DNA of 64,000 nt from DAIOEK01 sp963708715. Its GTDB lineage: Bacteria; Chloroflexota; Anaerolineae; Anaerolineales; Anaerolineaceae. Of this stretch, positions 1-8,072 are shown piece after piece (the first letter of the stretch is position 1; the number at the start of each line of letters is the position of its first letter). Below the pieces are notes generated by a model, which had not been told where the DNA came from, made no database searches, and saw only the letters and a list, made by a program, of their open reading frames with translations. The stretch lies in the NCBI GenBank assembly GCA_963708715.1, contig CAVPSU010000001.1:186001-250000 (forward strand), given 5' to 3'. The position numbers and the translations under genes are program-made.

Positions 1-3000
1 CTAATTGGAAGGTCTTCTGGAATTCCGACTTCATGAGTTGGTCTAGATCCATTAAGATCTTCTTCAGATCTTCTTCTGCCTTGAAAAGATCCACTACCTG
101 GTTCTTCAGGAAATCATGTCTCTCCTTTGTGGAGAGATATTCTGCCTGCGCTTCCGGGTTTACCGCACCCATCCGACGAATCAGTGCTTTTTGTCGGGTC
201 AGACTCTCTTCTAACTCCGGGGAAAGTTTTTCAACATGTGGCAACTCTTCCACCATTCCTTCAAATGGTAATGGGGTTGGTCCGGATTGATCTTCGGAAT
301 ATTCAAAAGCCACAAGCCCAAAATCTTCCTCGATTCGTCTTCGCAATGTTTCAATCGCTTCTTTTTTATAGGAGAAATCCATCTGAGCCTGGGTCAGGTA
401 TTTCTCCCCATTCGCCAGTGTATTTTGACTATTATTTTCAATCTCCAGCATCTGATTGTATTTTTCATCGAATTCGGTCAGCTCCGCTTCAGCAGGAAGG
501 ATCTGCTCTTGAAGGAGAGAAAGGTCGGTAGACCGCAGCACTTCAATGCTCTTCTTCCCTTCTTTCTCTTCCTCCAATTTCAACATATTTTGCTGGATCT
601 GATCGATCTTCAGCGATAAATTTTGAAGGCTTTTTTCCGTATTGGACAAGAACTCCTGCTTCTCTCGAATCCGGCGTAACAGATCATTGAGGGCACGCTG
701 GTTGACTGCAATATTTGTCTGTTGAAAGTTGTATTCAGATTGATACGTATCGATATCCTCAACATCCATTTCCTGGTTGATCAGCGAGAGCTCGTCTGTC
801 AATTTTTTCACTTCCGTATTCATATCCTGAATACCTACCCGTGATTTGCTGATCTCATGATCTACTTGTTTTTGTTCAGTTTCCAGATTGAGTTGCTGAG
901 TATAATTCCAATCAAGTTGCCGCTTGGCTTTTTCTTCTTGAAGCGATACTTGTTGATACTGTTGGTTTACCTGACGGAGATGATTTTGTAATTCTGCGCT
1001 CTTTTTTTCAAGGTTGGTGATATTCTCTTGGATGTCTTGCTGGGCATCCTCATCTTTCTCAATTTCTTTTCTGGCAGAATCCACTTCGGTCTGAATGTCT
1101 TTTAGCTGTTGCTGCAGATCCTGCAGCTGGCGCGGGCGGCTAATTCTGGCGCTGGGACCTAATTTACCACCTATAACTGCCCCATTCTTATAGAATAGTT
1201 CTCCATTGAGAGTCACTACTCTGCCGGTATCGGGTAATTGCTTGAGTACCGATTTCACATCCTTCCTTATTCGAACAACAATCACATTGTTAAGTAACAA
1301 TTCCAGGAAACTTTGATAAGATGGTGGGAATTTGATCAAATCGATGGCATTCCCAATAATGGATTCGTCCTTTATTGATATCTTATTTTGACTTCCAATT
1401 GAATTTTTGGAGAAGATTGCAGATCGGGTGTTGCTGACTGATTCTAGAGCGCCCAAAGCAAATTCCAGATCTTGTTCATCTGAAACGATGACAGAATCTA
1501 CAAAATCGCCCAGAGCGGCGGCAATGGCTGCCTCGTATTCTTCGGGAATCAAAAGCTCACTGCTCAGTGCTTTTTCCATTCCGCGCAGATCGCCATTTCG
1601 GATAAGCGTTAACAATTGTTTGGCGCCGGCTGAGTATCCGGTGAGGTTTTTCTCTGCCTGGATAATCACATCCATTTCAATTTTCAATTGTGCCAAATTG
1701 CCCTGCAGCTTACCCAATTTTGCCCTGTTGGAAGTTAATTTGGATGTAAGGACATTTTGTTCACGCTGAAAACTGGTAATCTGAACCTGAATGGATTTCA
1801 CATCCCGATCAACCTGATCCTTCTCGATCTTACTTTTTTCTAATTCAATTTGAAGGGTTTCGACCTGGGATGAAGACTCATCGATTGATTTTTGGATAGT
1901 ATCTTTTGAGATAAAGATTGATTTTTTACGATTGGTTTTCTCTTCTACTTGTGTCTGGTATTGGATGAGAGTGGATTCCAATTGATTGATCCGACGTCTA
2001 AGCTCGTTTACAGCTCTTTCTCGGCGGGTCTTTTGCTCGCGTAATTCATCCAAACGAAGTTTTACTTGTTCTGTTTTCTTCTTGGATTCGACCAGATCCA
2101 ATTCGAGTGTTTCTTTTTCGTCTTCCAATCCTACGATATTTTCCCTGGTCGATTCTAATTCCTGTTTTAGCCTGACCTCATCCATGTGGTAATTATTCAA
2201 CTGGTCAGATAAGGATCTAAGTCTTTCCTCAATTACTGCGATTTCCCGAGATACGATTTCTTTTTCATTGTGGAGTATGGATGCCTGGCCGTGCCATTGA
2301 TTCAGCTTGGTACGAAGCTCCTGGATCTGTAATCGGAGTTGGCTTACCTGTGTGGCAAGAGTACCATGCTTTAGTCGATCCGCCTCCACAATTTTTTCCT
2401 GGCTCCTGACCGAATCCCGTTGATGAAGTAAATCCTGTTGACTCTTATACCAATGGTATCCATACCATTCGCGTAAAGTCATCCGCAGATCAGCTTTGAC
2501 TCTCTCAAACTCCATCGCTTTCTTGGCTTGCCGCTCCAACTGGCTTACTCGGGGTTCAAGCTCGGCAATGATATCTTTCACCCGTTCTATATTTCGATTT
2601 GTATTCTCCAAACGGGTAAGTGATTCTTCCCGCCGGGATCGGTATAAACCGATTCCTGCCGCTTCTTCGAATAGCTTTCGGCGCTCTTCAGGTCTGAGAG
2701 CCAGGGATGCATCAACCATTCCCTGTCCAATAACGGTAAAGGTACGTTCGGATAGACCTGATTGGGAAAGAAGTTCGCTGATGTCCCGTAAGCGGACCCG
2801 CTGCCCGTTCAGTAGATACTCATTTTGTCCATCGCGATACGCTCGGCGGGTAATAGCTACTTCCGAGTAATCAATCGGCAGCCAACCCTCAGAATTATCA
2901 AAATGGATAGTAGCAGATGCCATCCCAGCTCGAGGTCTTCCTTCTGATCCGGAGAAGATCATATCTTCTGTCTTTTTTCCCCGAAGTAAACCATATACCT

Positions 3001-3157
3001 GTTCCCCAAGAACCCAGCGTAATCCATCGGCAATATTCGATTTACCTGAACCATTCGGTCCGACGATGGCAGTGATCATCCCGGGGAATTCAAATGTTGA
3101 CCGGGCGGCAAAAGTTTTGTATCCGTGAAGTTCCAGAGTCTTAAGTCTGAGTGGCAT
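1..3157 (-). CDS. smc: Chromosome segregation ATPase SMC (C-terminus beyond window)
   Basis: SMC is the coiled-coil ATPase of the bacterial condensin complex and works with ScpA and ScpB, both of which are also in this window. Translating the minus strand from ATG 3157 gives the SMC head, with Walker A GPNGSGKS near residue 32 and the Q-loop region (LGEQVYGLLRG) after it. A long coiled coil follows. The hinge (IPEEYEAAIAAALGDF) lies near residue 530 and a second coiled coil runs to the window edge. The frame stays open for 1052 codons. The C-terminal signature and Walker B half of the head, roughly 130-150 residues, lies outside. It sits 20 bp downstream of rnc, the common rnc-smc arrangement. 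Confidence 0.96.
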   Translation of the reverse strand, partial: MPLRLKTLELHGYKTFAARSTFEFPGMITAIVGPNGSGKSNIADGLRWVLGEQVYGLLRGKKTEDMIFSGSEGRPRAGMASATIHFDNSEGWLPIDYSEVAITRRAYRDGQNEYLLNGQRVRLRDISELLSQSGLSERTFTVIGQGMVDASLALRPEERRKLFEEAAGIGLYRSRREESLTRLENTNRNIERVKDIIAELEPRVSQLERQAKKAMEFERVKADLRMTLREWYGYHWYKSQQDLLHQRDSVRSQEKIVEADRLKHGTLATQVSQLRLQIQELRTKLNQWHGQASILHNEKEIVSREIAVIEERLRSLSDQLNNYHMDEVRLKQELESTRENIVGLEDEKETLELDLVESKKKTEQVKLRLDELREQKTRRERAVNELRRRINQLESTLIQYQTQVEEKTNRKKSIFISKDTIQKSIDESSSQVETLQIELEKSKIEKDQVDRDVKSIQVQITSFQREQNVLTSKLTSNRAKLGKLQGNLAQLKIEMDVIIQAEKNLTGYSAGAKQLLTLIRNGDLRGMEKALSSELLIPEEYEAAIAAALGDFVDSVIVSDEQDLEFALGALESVSNTRSAIFSKNSIGSQNKISIKDESIIGNAIDLIKFPPSYQSFLELLLNNVIVVRIRKDVKSVLKQLPDTGRVVTLNGELFYKNGAVIGGKLGPSARISRPRQLQDLQQQLKDIQTEVDSARKEIEKDEDAQQDIQENITNLEKKSAELQNHLRQVNQQYQQVSLQEEKAKRQLDWNYTQQLNLETEQKQVDHEISKSRVGIQDMNTEVKKLTDELSLINQEMDVEDIDTYQSEYNFQQTNIAVNQRALNDLLRRIREKQEFLSNTEKSLQNLSLKIDQIQQNMLKLEEEKEGKKSIEVLRSTDLSLLQEQILPAEAELTEFDEKYNQMLEIENNSQNTLANGEKYLTQAQMDFSYKKEAIETLRRRIEEDFGLVAFEYSEDQSGPTPLPFEGMVEELPHVEKLSPELEESLTRQKALIRRMGAVNPEAQAEYLSTKERHDFLKNQVVDLFKAEEDLKKILMDLDQLMKSEFQKTFQL

Positions 3158-3177
3158 AAATAATTCCCAAAATGAGA

Positions 3178-3903
3178 TTAATCATGGTCTATACCAATTT
3201 TTAACAGTGCCTGCCGGGCAGCTTGTTTCGCCCCTTGTTGCTTACTATGACCAAATCCGATACCATAACTTTCCCCATTGATGATGACTTCCACTTCAAA
3301 CTCTTTGTCATGATCTGGACCGCTAATATTGCGAGTATTATATACAGGTGTGTATAACCCATGGGATTGGGACCATTCTTGCAGTCGACTTTTTGGATCC
3401 TCAATTTTGTGATTTGTGATGATATCCATTGCTGCCGGATCCAATAAGGGTGTAATAAAATGGGTCACACCATCAATGCCTGAGGAAAGGTAAATTGCAC
3501 CCACTACCGCCTCAAAAGTGTCGCATAAAATGGGTACTCTATCACGTCCCCCTGCTTGCTCTTCTCCCCTTCCCAGTCTGATCGCGTTTCCCAGATTTAT
3601 CATCCTGGCGAATTGAGCCAGCTTTTCTGTGTATACCAGAGCCGAACGCATTCGGGTAAGATCCCCTTCCGGCATTTCAGGGAAGTGATGATACAGATAG
3701 GCTCCCACTATAAAATCCAGAACTGCATCACCGAGAAATTCCAGTCGTTCGTTATCTTCCAAGGCATCGGGATGTTCGTTGATATAAGATCGATGGGTTA
3801 ATGCCCTGGTCAGCAAGAGTAAATCTTTTCCGAAAGATAGATTTAAGCGCTTAGCCAGATCACTCGGACGCTCATGATCATCCTCTGATTTACCTGCATT
3901 CAT
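3178..3903 (-). CDS. rnc: Ribonuclease III
   Basis: RNase III cleaves double-stranded RNA during rRNA maturation and mRNA decay in the cytoplasm. The 241-residue protein has the usual two-domain layout. The nuclease domain carries the signature NERLEFLGDAVLDF at residues 51-64, which includes the metal-binding Glu and Asp, and a second acidic region (DTFEAVVGAIY) near residue 130. A C-terminal double-stranded RNA-binding domain starts near residue 168 and ends with the GxxKQQGAKQAARQAL helix. Length is normal for the family. The gene is 20 bp upstream of smc on the same strand and 68 bp downstream of the threonine synthase-like gene, so it could be co-transcribed with either. Confidence 0.97.
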   Translation of the reverse strand: MNAGKSEDDHERPSDLAKRLNLSFGKDLLLLTRALTHRSYINEHPDALEDNERLEFLGDAVLDFIVGAYLYHHFPEMPEGDLTRMRSALVYTEKLAQFARMINLGNAIRLGRGEEQAGGRDRVPILCDTFEAVVGAIYLSSGIDGVTHFITPLLDPAAMDIITNHKIEDPKSRLQEWSQSHGLYTPVYNTRNISGPDHDKEFEVEVIINGESYGIGFGHSKQQGAKQAARQALLKIGIDHD

Positions 3904-3971
3904 GAACTTACTCCCGAGTTAAAGGAACGCAAAACCCATACCAATGTGCTGGATCTTGAGACCCTTGAACT

Positions 3972-5063
3972 CTATTGACTAGAATATTTATAGCCAGATC
4001 CCGATAGTATCAGGATTATTGGCTCGACCAACGTATTAATTTCGTGTTTTAATGCTGACCAAACCAGAGCCGAGGTTGGTTCAACGTTGATTCCCCTGAT
4101 TGCCAATTGAGACCGACTACTTAGAATGGATTCCTCTTCGATTGCCACTATCTTACCATTATTTTTATTTAATTGCTCCAGAATTTGTTCACCCCGCACG
4201 GGCGTCGTAACCCGGACGCCTTCTGCGACGGTTGGTCTGGAAAGATCATTGGTTGGTTTATGGCTATACGCACTGTATATTGGTGCGCAATTCGCCGCCT
4301 GAACCCCTATAAAAATCGGCAATTCCTTCATGCTTCCAGCTTGAGCCAGTGCCTGGAAGCCCCGTATAATGCCTAGAAATAGGCTCCCATGCCCCACAGG
4401 CGCGATTACTGTCCCAATTTGCATGTTGGTCTGTTCAAGCAGCTCATACGCGATTGTGGCAATTCCCAGCATTCCAAAAGGAAGATACGCATGGCTGGCA
4501 TATGGAGTTCCTTGATTTGCTGCTTCGCGAACAAGACGTGCCGCTTCTGAACGCGGTCCTTCTACGGGTACAAGATCCGCCCCATATTGTACTATCTGGC
4601 GTAGCTTGGGTCCTGATGCACTGGATGGTACGTACACCGTTGCGTGGATATTTGATTTAGCTGCGTAAGCAGCAAAAGACGCTCCTGCATTTCCAGATGA
4701 ATCTTCCACTGCCTCGTGAACATTTCGGGCTTTCAACTGCGCGGTAAGAACTGCGGTCGCTCTGTCTTTGTATGATCCAGTTGGATTTTGATACTCTAGT
4801 TTATATCCAATCGATTTTCCCTGATATGAATCCCAGACCAGAGCAGTAGATCCTTCACCGAGCGAAATACCGGAAGGATCAATGTTCATCCCAAATGTAT
4901 GTTGATATTTCCAGATCCCCGAAAAACTATTGTCGACCAGGTCCGGCTGATAAAGAGGAAGCGTTGAAAGATCATATACTCCACCACACGCTGGACATAA
5001 GTAAGGCAAGCCTTGTGTGGGATATGGTGATTGGCATTTCTGGCAGCGGATGATTTCCATCAT
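3972..5063 (-). CDS. thrC: Threonine synthase-like PLP enzyme with N-terminal zinc ribbon
   Basis: Threonine synthase converts O-phosphohomoserine to threonine using pyridoxal phosphate. The 363-residue protein begins with a small zinc ribbon (Cys7, Cys10, Cys23, Cys26), typical of the short archaeal/Chloroflexota type. The PLP lysine is in TGSYKDRA (Lys99). The phosphate-binding and substrate region SSGNAGASFAAYAA follows, and a C-terminal glycine-rich loop (LSGSGYK) closes the fold. Its start codon overlaps the stop of the moaD-moaE gene by 4 bp, so the two are translationally coupled, although the pathways look unrelated. Other fold type II PLP enzymes such as cysteate or diaminopropionate enzymes share this fold; threonine synthase is the best fit. 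Confidence 0.85.
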   Translation of the reverse strand: MMEIIRCQKCQSPYPTQGLPYLCPACGGVYDLSTLPLYQPDLVDNSFSGIWKYQHTFGMNIDPSGISLGEGSTALVWDSYQGKSIGYKLEYQNPTGSYKDRATAVLTAQLKARNVHEAVEDSSGNAGASFAAYAAKSNIHATVYVPSSASGPKLRQIVQYGADLVPVEGPRSEAARLVREAANQGTPYASHAYLPFGMLGIATIAYELLEQTNMQIGTVIAPVGHGSLFLGIIRGFQALAQAGSMKELPIFIGVQAANCAPIYSAYSHKPTNDLSRPTVAEGVRVTTPVRGEQILEQLNKNNGKIVAIEEESILSSRSQLAIRGINVEPTSALVWSALKHEINTLVEPIILILSGSGYKYSSQ

Positions 5064-5776
5064 TTCAGGTTTCCGGGTCGATGTGTTCCCTCAACCCACT
5101 CCTCACCGGTCGGTCCAATTTCCTTTTTCCAGACTGGAACGATCTCTTTCAACCGGTTAATACCATATTTCGCTGCTTCAAAGGCACCCTCATCCCGATG
5201 ACCGCTGCTTACGCCAATGGCTGTTGTGATTTCCATCGGATGGAGAGTACCTATTCTCTGTACCAGGAAAATGCCGTACACCTTAGGCCATTGTGCACGG
5301 ATCTCCGCACAGATCTGTTCCATTTTCTTTACTGCCATTGGTTCATATGCTTCGTAGTTCAATTTAATGGTTTGGGGATGGGATGTATTTGGAGATTCAC
5401 CCCGGACAAAACCTGTAAAAATCACAGCGGCACCTATATGAGGTGCTTTGATCAAGGCTGATAATTGATTGAGATCAATGTCATCCTCGGTAACCAGCGT
5501 GATACAGGGTAGATCACTACCTCCTGAGACAGGTGGAAAGATCCCAACTTCATCGCCATCTTTCAGCGGAATATTTTCAGTAGCGAATTCTTGATTCACC
5601 GCCACCAGGAAGTGATCCAATCGGTTGGCTAAACCAGGAAAAGTCTGGATTAATTTCGCTTTCAACTCGACCAGGTTGTGGTCGGTTTCCAGGGTAATCG
5701 ATGTTTCTCGTTCTCCGGTTAATTCCCGGGCAGATGCAAAAAAATGAATGGTCACATTGATCGGAAGGTCACTCAT
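5060..5776 (-). CDS. moaDE: MoaD-MoaE fusion: molybdopterin synthase, both subunits in one chain
   Basis: Molybdopterin synthase adds two sulfurs to cyclic pyranopterin monophosphate. Here the small sulfur-carrier subunit (MoaD, residues about 5-86) is fused to the large catalytic subunit (MoaE, about 90-238). The MoaD part has the usual ubiquitin-like fold and ends in PPVSGG at residues 81-86. The MoaE part has its conserved core GFVRGESPN, YEAYEPMA, HRDEGAF and VPVWKKE motifs. In separate MoaD proteins the Gly-Gly must be the free C-terminus for thiocarboxylation, so this chain presumably needs cleavage, as reported for MoaX of Mycobacterium tuberculosis. It overlaps moaC by 8 bp and the threonine synthase-like gene by 4 bp. 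Confidence 0.93.
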   Translation of the reverse strand: MSDLPINVTIHFFASARELTGERETSITLETDHNLVELKAKLIQTFPGLANRLDHFLVAVNQEFATENIPLKDGDEVGIFPPVSGGSDLPCITLVTEDDIDLNQLSALIKAPHIGAAVIFTGFVRGESPNTSHPQTIKLNYEAYEPMAVKKMEQICAEIRAQWPKVYGIFLVQRIGTLHPMEITTAIGVSSGHRDEGAFEAAKYGINRLKEIVPVWKKEIGPTGEEWVEGTHRPGNLK

Positions 5777-6251
5777 TTACAATATCTCCACTTTTGCCGC
5801 CATGCTTCTCTATCAACCGGATATTGTGGATCCTGGCATCCTTCTGAACTGCTTTGATCATGTCATAAACCGTGAGGGCGGCAATGGATACTGCGGTGAG
5901 TGCTTCCATTTCAGCGCCTGTTCGATCAAAGGTTCGGATGGTTGCCCTTATATCTACTCCGGGTAAATTTTTATCGGGTGTCAGGATCACCTCGATCTGA
6001 TTCAATTGAATTGGATGACACAATGGGATCAGATCTGCCGTTTTTTTTGCTGCAAGAATACCTGCGATTTGTGCCACCCCAAGCGCATCCCCTTTTTTAA
6101 GGTTACCTTCGATTAGTAAATCCAAAGTGGAATGATTGAGGATGATCTGGGCGCCTGCAATTGCAATTCGCTGGGTCGATTCCTTGGTAGAAATATCGAC
6201 CATATGCGCTTTTCCTTCTGAATCTAGATGAGTCAAGGTTTTATTTGCCAT
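5769..6251 (-). CDS. moaC: Cyclic pyranopterin monophosphate synthase MoaC
   Basis: MoaC makes cyclic pyranopterin monophosphate, the first stable intermediate of molybdopterin synthesis. From ATG 6251 the protein is 160 residues, the normal family length. It contains the diagnostic KKTADLIPLCHPI segment (residues 69-81) and the TGAEMEALTAVSIAALTVYD block (111-130), followed by the conserved KHGGKSG near the C-terminus. An upstream in-frame ATG at 6344 would add 31 residues unlike the family and would run into the scpA promoter, so it was rejected. The gene heads a moaC/moaDE pair. The cofactor could serve the aldehyde oxidoreductase at 52.6-54.6 kb. Confidence 0.95.
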   Translation of the reverse strand: MANKTLTHLDSEGKAHMVDISTKESTQRIAIAGAQIILNHSTLDLLIEGNLKKGDALGVAQIAGILAAKKTADLIPLCHPIQLNQIEVILTPDKNLPGVDIRATIRTFDRTGAEMEALTAVSIAALTVYDMIKAVQKDARIHNIRLIEKHGGKSGDIVNE

Positions 6252-6290
6252 AGGATGATTATACCCAACCCCACTCCAAAACTGGAATTG

Positions 6291-6319
6291 TGTACAGACA
6301 GGAAGTTCGTTGCTATAAT
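6291..6319 (+). promoter_or_regulatory. scpA promoter, extended -10, probably leaderless start
   Basis: A TGCTATAAT extended -10 element lies at 6311-6319, with a weak -35 (TGTACA, 6291-6296) 17 bp upstream. The scpA ATG is at 6327, only 8 bases after the -10. Transcription from this element would therefore begin at or next to the start codon, giving a leaderless mRNA. No Shine-Dalgarno sequence is visible before the ATG. Confidence 0.6.
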
Positions 6320-6326
6320 ACCCTCT

Positions 6327-7106
6327 ATGCCCGTTCTTGTTCAACCAGGTCTCCCTGAAGATTACCGTATCAATACCAGTGTATACGAAGGTCCACTCGA
6401 CCTTTTATTAACATTAATTGATAAGGCGGAACTGGATATTACCAGATTGGCTTTGGCTCAAGTCACAGACCAATACCTGGCATACCTGGAGAGTATCGAA
6501 TTTAAAGATCCGACCGAGATCTCTTATTTTCTAGTTGTCGCTGCCAGGTTGATCCAGATCAAATCAGAAGCGCTTCTTCCCAGTCCTCCGACCAGAGAAA
6601 TCGGGGAAGAAGACCCTGGAGAAGCACTCGCTCAACAACTCATCCTCTATAAAAAATTCAAAGAGGTTTCGCATTTTTTCTTCTTGCTTGAAGAAAAACA
6701 TCAATCGACCTTTTTACATATCGCACCTGATTACAAAACTGAAGGAATACTTGATCTAAGCGGGATAACTATTAACGAAATTGCTGAGGCTGCCCGTATG
6801 GTCCTCATGGGAAAAAATGATCCAACCTTCGGTGATGCCGTCATCACCCTCCCTCAGGTGACTATCCGTGAGAAGATCGGATTGATCGTATCCACCTTAC
6901 GGGAGAATGGATCGGTCTCATTTTCCTCGATGCTTCAGAATAAAAATAATCGGCTTGAATTAGTGGTCACATTTCTTGCCTTGCTTGAATTGGTGAAACA
7001 ACATCTGATAGAGACCCGCCAGGATCAACTGTTTTCGGAAATCATGTTGGAACCGAGTGGAATGATCGACGAAGTATCTGAATATTCAATGGAATTTGGT
7101 GAATAA
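6327..7106 (+). CDS. scpA: Segregation and condensation protein A (kleisin)
   Basis: ScpA is the kleisin that bridges the SMC heads and recruits ScpB. From ATG 6327 the protein is 259 residues. The N-terminal signature YEGPLDLLLTLIDKAELDI is clear (residues about 19-37), followed by the helical SMC-neck-binding region and a C-terminal winged-helix (ISFSSMLQNK-type region near residue 200) that contacts the other SMC head. An upstream TTG/ATG extension from 6228 was rejected because it would cover the promoter and the divergent moaC start. The gene stands alone; smc and scpB are elsewhere in this window in the opposite orientation. Confidence 0.94.
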   Translation: MPVLVQPGLPEDYRINTSVYEGPLDLLLTLIDKAELDITRLALAQVTDQYLAYLESIEFKDPTEISYFLVVAARLIQIKSEALLPSPPTREIGEEDPGEALAQQLILYKKFKEVSHFFFLLEEKHQSTFLHIAPDYKTEGILDLSGITINEIAEAARMVLMGKNDPTFGDAVITLPQVTIREKIGLIVSTLRENGSVSFSSMLQNKNNRLELVVTFLALLELVKQHLIETRQDQLFSEIMLEPSGMIDEVSEYSMEFGE

Positions 7107-7148
7107 CCTTATAAACCCTGTATAAACTTCTCACGCAAGCTTGAACTA

Positions 7149-7157
7149 TGCTATAAT
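7149..7157 (+). promoter_or_regulatory. Extended -10 promoter six bases before a start codon
   Basis: The sequence TGCTATAAT repeats exactly the element in front of scpA. The next gene's ATG is at 7164, which is the expected transcription start itself, so this is a second probable leaderless promoter. No clear -35 box is visible, as is common with extended -10 promoters. Confidence 0.6.
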
Positions 7158-7163
7158 TTTTAT

Positions 7164-7607
7164 ATGATTCCTGACGAAAATATCTCTACCGAGCAAAGCA
7201 TTCAACATCAGACAGATCCTGAGCAAAACCGGAAAAGGAATATTACGTTTTTCGTAGTTGCTCTGGGAATCTTGATTTTGGCAGGTATTATATTTGCCAT
7301 CATCTCCCTCTCCGGTATGGATTCCAATGGTACTGGAAAGATTCGGGATATTTTCATCATCTTCATGGCTGTTGAGTTTCTCGTCATTGGGATAGCACTG
7401 GTGGTTTTGATAATTCAATTGGCTTCGCTAATTAACCTCTTGAATAATGAGGTACGCCCTATCCTAAAATCTACCACCGACACCGTTAATACGTTAAAAG
7501 GTACTACCCAATTCTTGAGTGATAATATGGTTGGACCGGTAATAAAGTTGAATGAATATCTCGCCGGTCTTAAGAAACTTATCGATTTAGTCAATATCTT
7601 CAAATAA
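7164..7607 (+). CDS. Small two-helix membrane protein, function unknown
   Basis: I do not recognise a named family. The 147-residue protein has a short polar N-terminus with KRK before the first hydrophobic helix (about residues 27-50), a short loop, and a second helix (about 60-90). A C-terminal amphipathic tail follows (NEVRPILKSTTDTVNTLKGT). This layout resembles DUF948-like proteins, in which a membrane anchor precedes a segment with spaced Thr/Val residues. It is followed 30 bp later by a YtxH-like gene. Such pairs (DUF948 plus YtxH) occur in envelope-stress contexts in other bacteria, so a shared envelope role is an inference. The start is fixed by the -10 element directly upstream. Confidence 0.75.
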   Translation: MIPDENISTEQSIQHQTDPEQNRKRNITFFVVALGILILAGIIFAIISLSGMDSNGTGKIRDIFIIFMAVEFLVIGIALVVLIIQLASLINLLNNEVRPILKSTTDTVNTLKGTTQFLSDNMVGPVIKLNEYLAGLKKLIDLVNIFK

Positions 7608-7637
7608 TCTGACAAGGGTTCTTGAAAGGAGCACAAT

Positions 7638-7988
7638 ATGTCTGATAGGTCTGATTTTGGATCGTTTCTGGTTGGTTTTGTCATTGGTGGACTGACTGGT
7701 GCTGCGGTTGCACTTCTACTCTCGCCTCAATCTGGTGAAGAGACCCGTACCATGATCAAAGAAAAAGCCATTGAGCTTAAAGATAAAGCTGTGGATACGT
7801 ATGAAGATGTAGCGGAAAAAGCTGAGGTATTTTCAGCGGACGCAAAAGTAAAAGTAACCAACCTCGCGAAAGAAGCCAAGGTGACTGCTGATGAACTTAC
7901 CAGCAAAGGTCAGGTCGTGCTCGAGCAGCAAAAAGCAAAAGTAACCGAAATCGCGAAGAAAGTCCGTAAAACAACCGACGCGGAATAG
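7638..7988 (+). CDS. YtxH-domain general stress-like protein
   Basis: The 116-residue protein starts with a glycine-rich transmembrane segment (FLVGFVIGGLTGAAVALLLSP) followed immediately by PQSGEETR, the hallmark of YtxH proteins. The rest is a long charged helix rich in Ala, Lys, Glu and Val (AKVKVTNLAKEAKV), likely a coiled coil or LEA-like amphipathic helix. A strong Shine-Dalgarno (GAAAGGAG) lies 7 bases before the ATG, unlike its leaderless neighbour. YtxH proteins are associated with stress responses, but the biochemical role is not established. It ends before a strong hairpin shared with the convergent gene. Confidence 0.85.
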   Translation: MSDRSDFGSFLVGFVIGGLTGAAVALLLSPQSGEETRTMIKEKAIELKDKAVDTYEDVAEKAEVFSADAKVKVTNLAKEAKVTADELTSKGQVVLEQQKAKVTEIAKKVRKTTDAE

Positions 7989-8016
7989 GTTTCAATTTTT
8001 AATTTATTTAAATCGA

Positions 8017-8054
8017 AATCCCTACCCAGGATGGTTTTTTACTGGGTAGGGATT
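8017..8054. terminator. Bidirectional terminator hairpin between convergent genes
   Basis: A perfect 13-bp inverted repeat (AATCCCTACCCAG at 8017-8029 and its complement at 8042-8054) encloses a 12-base T-rich loop. It lies between the convergent ytxH-like and nnr genes. There is no clean T-run on either side, so termination strength is uncertain. Confidence 0.7.
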
Positions 8055-8072
8055 ATATATTCCCACTTCAAA

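Noticed and set aside
6252..6344. Longer N-terminus for moaC from ATG 6344
   Set aside because: The extra residues do not match MoaC and the region is the divergent scpA promoter.
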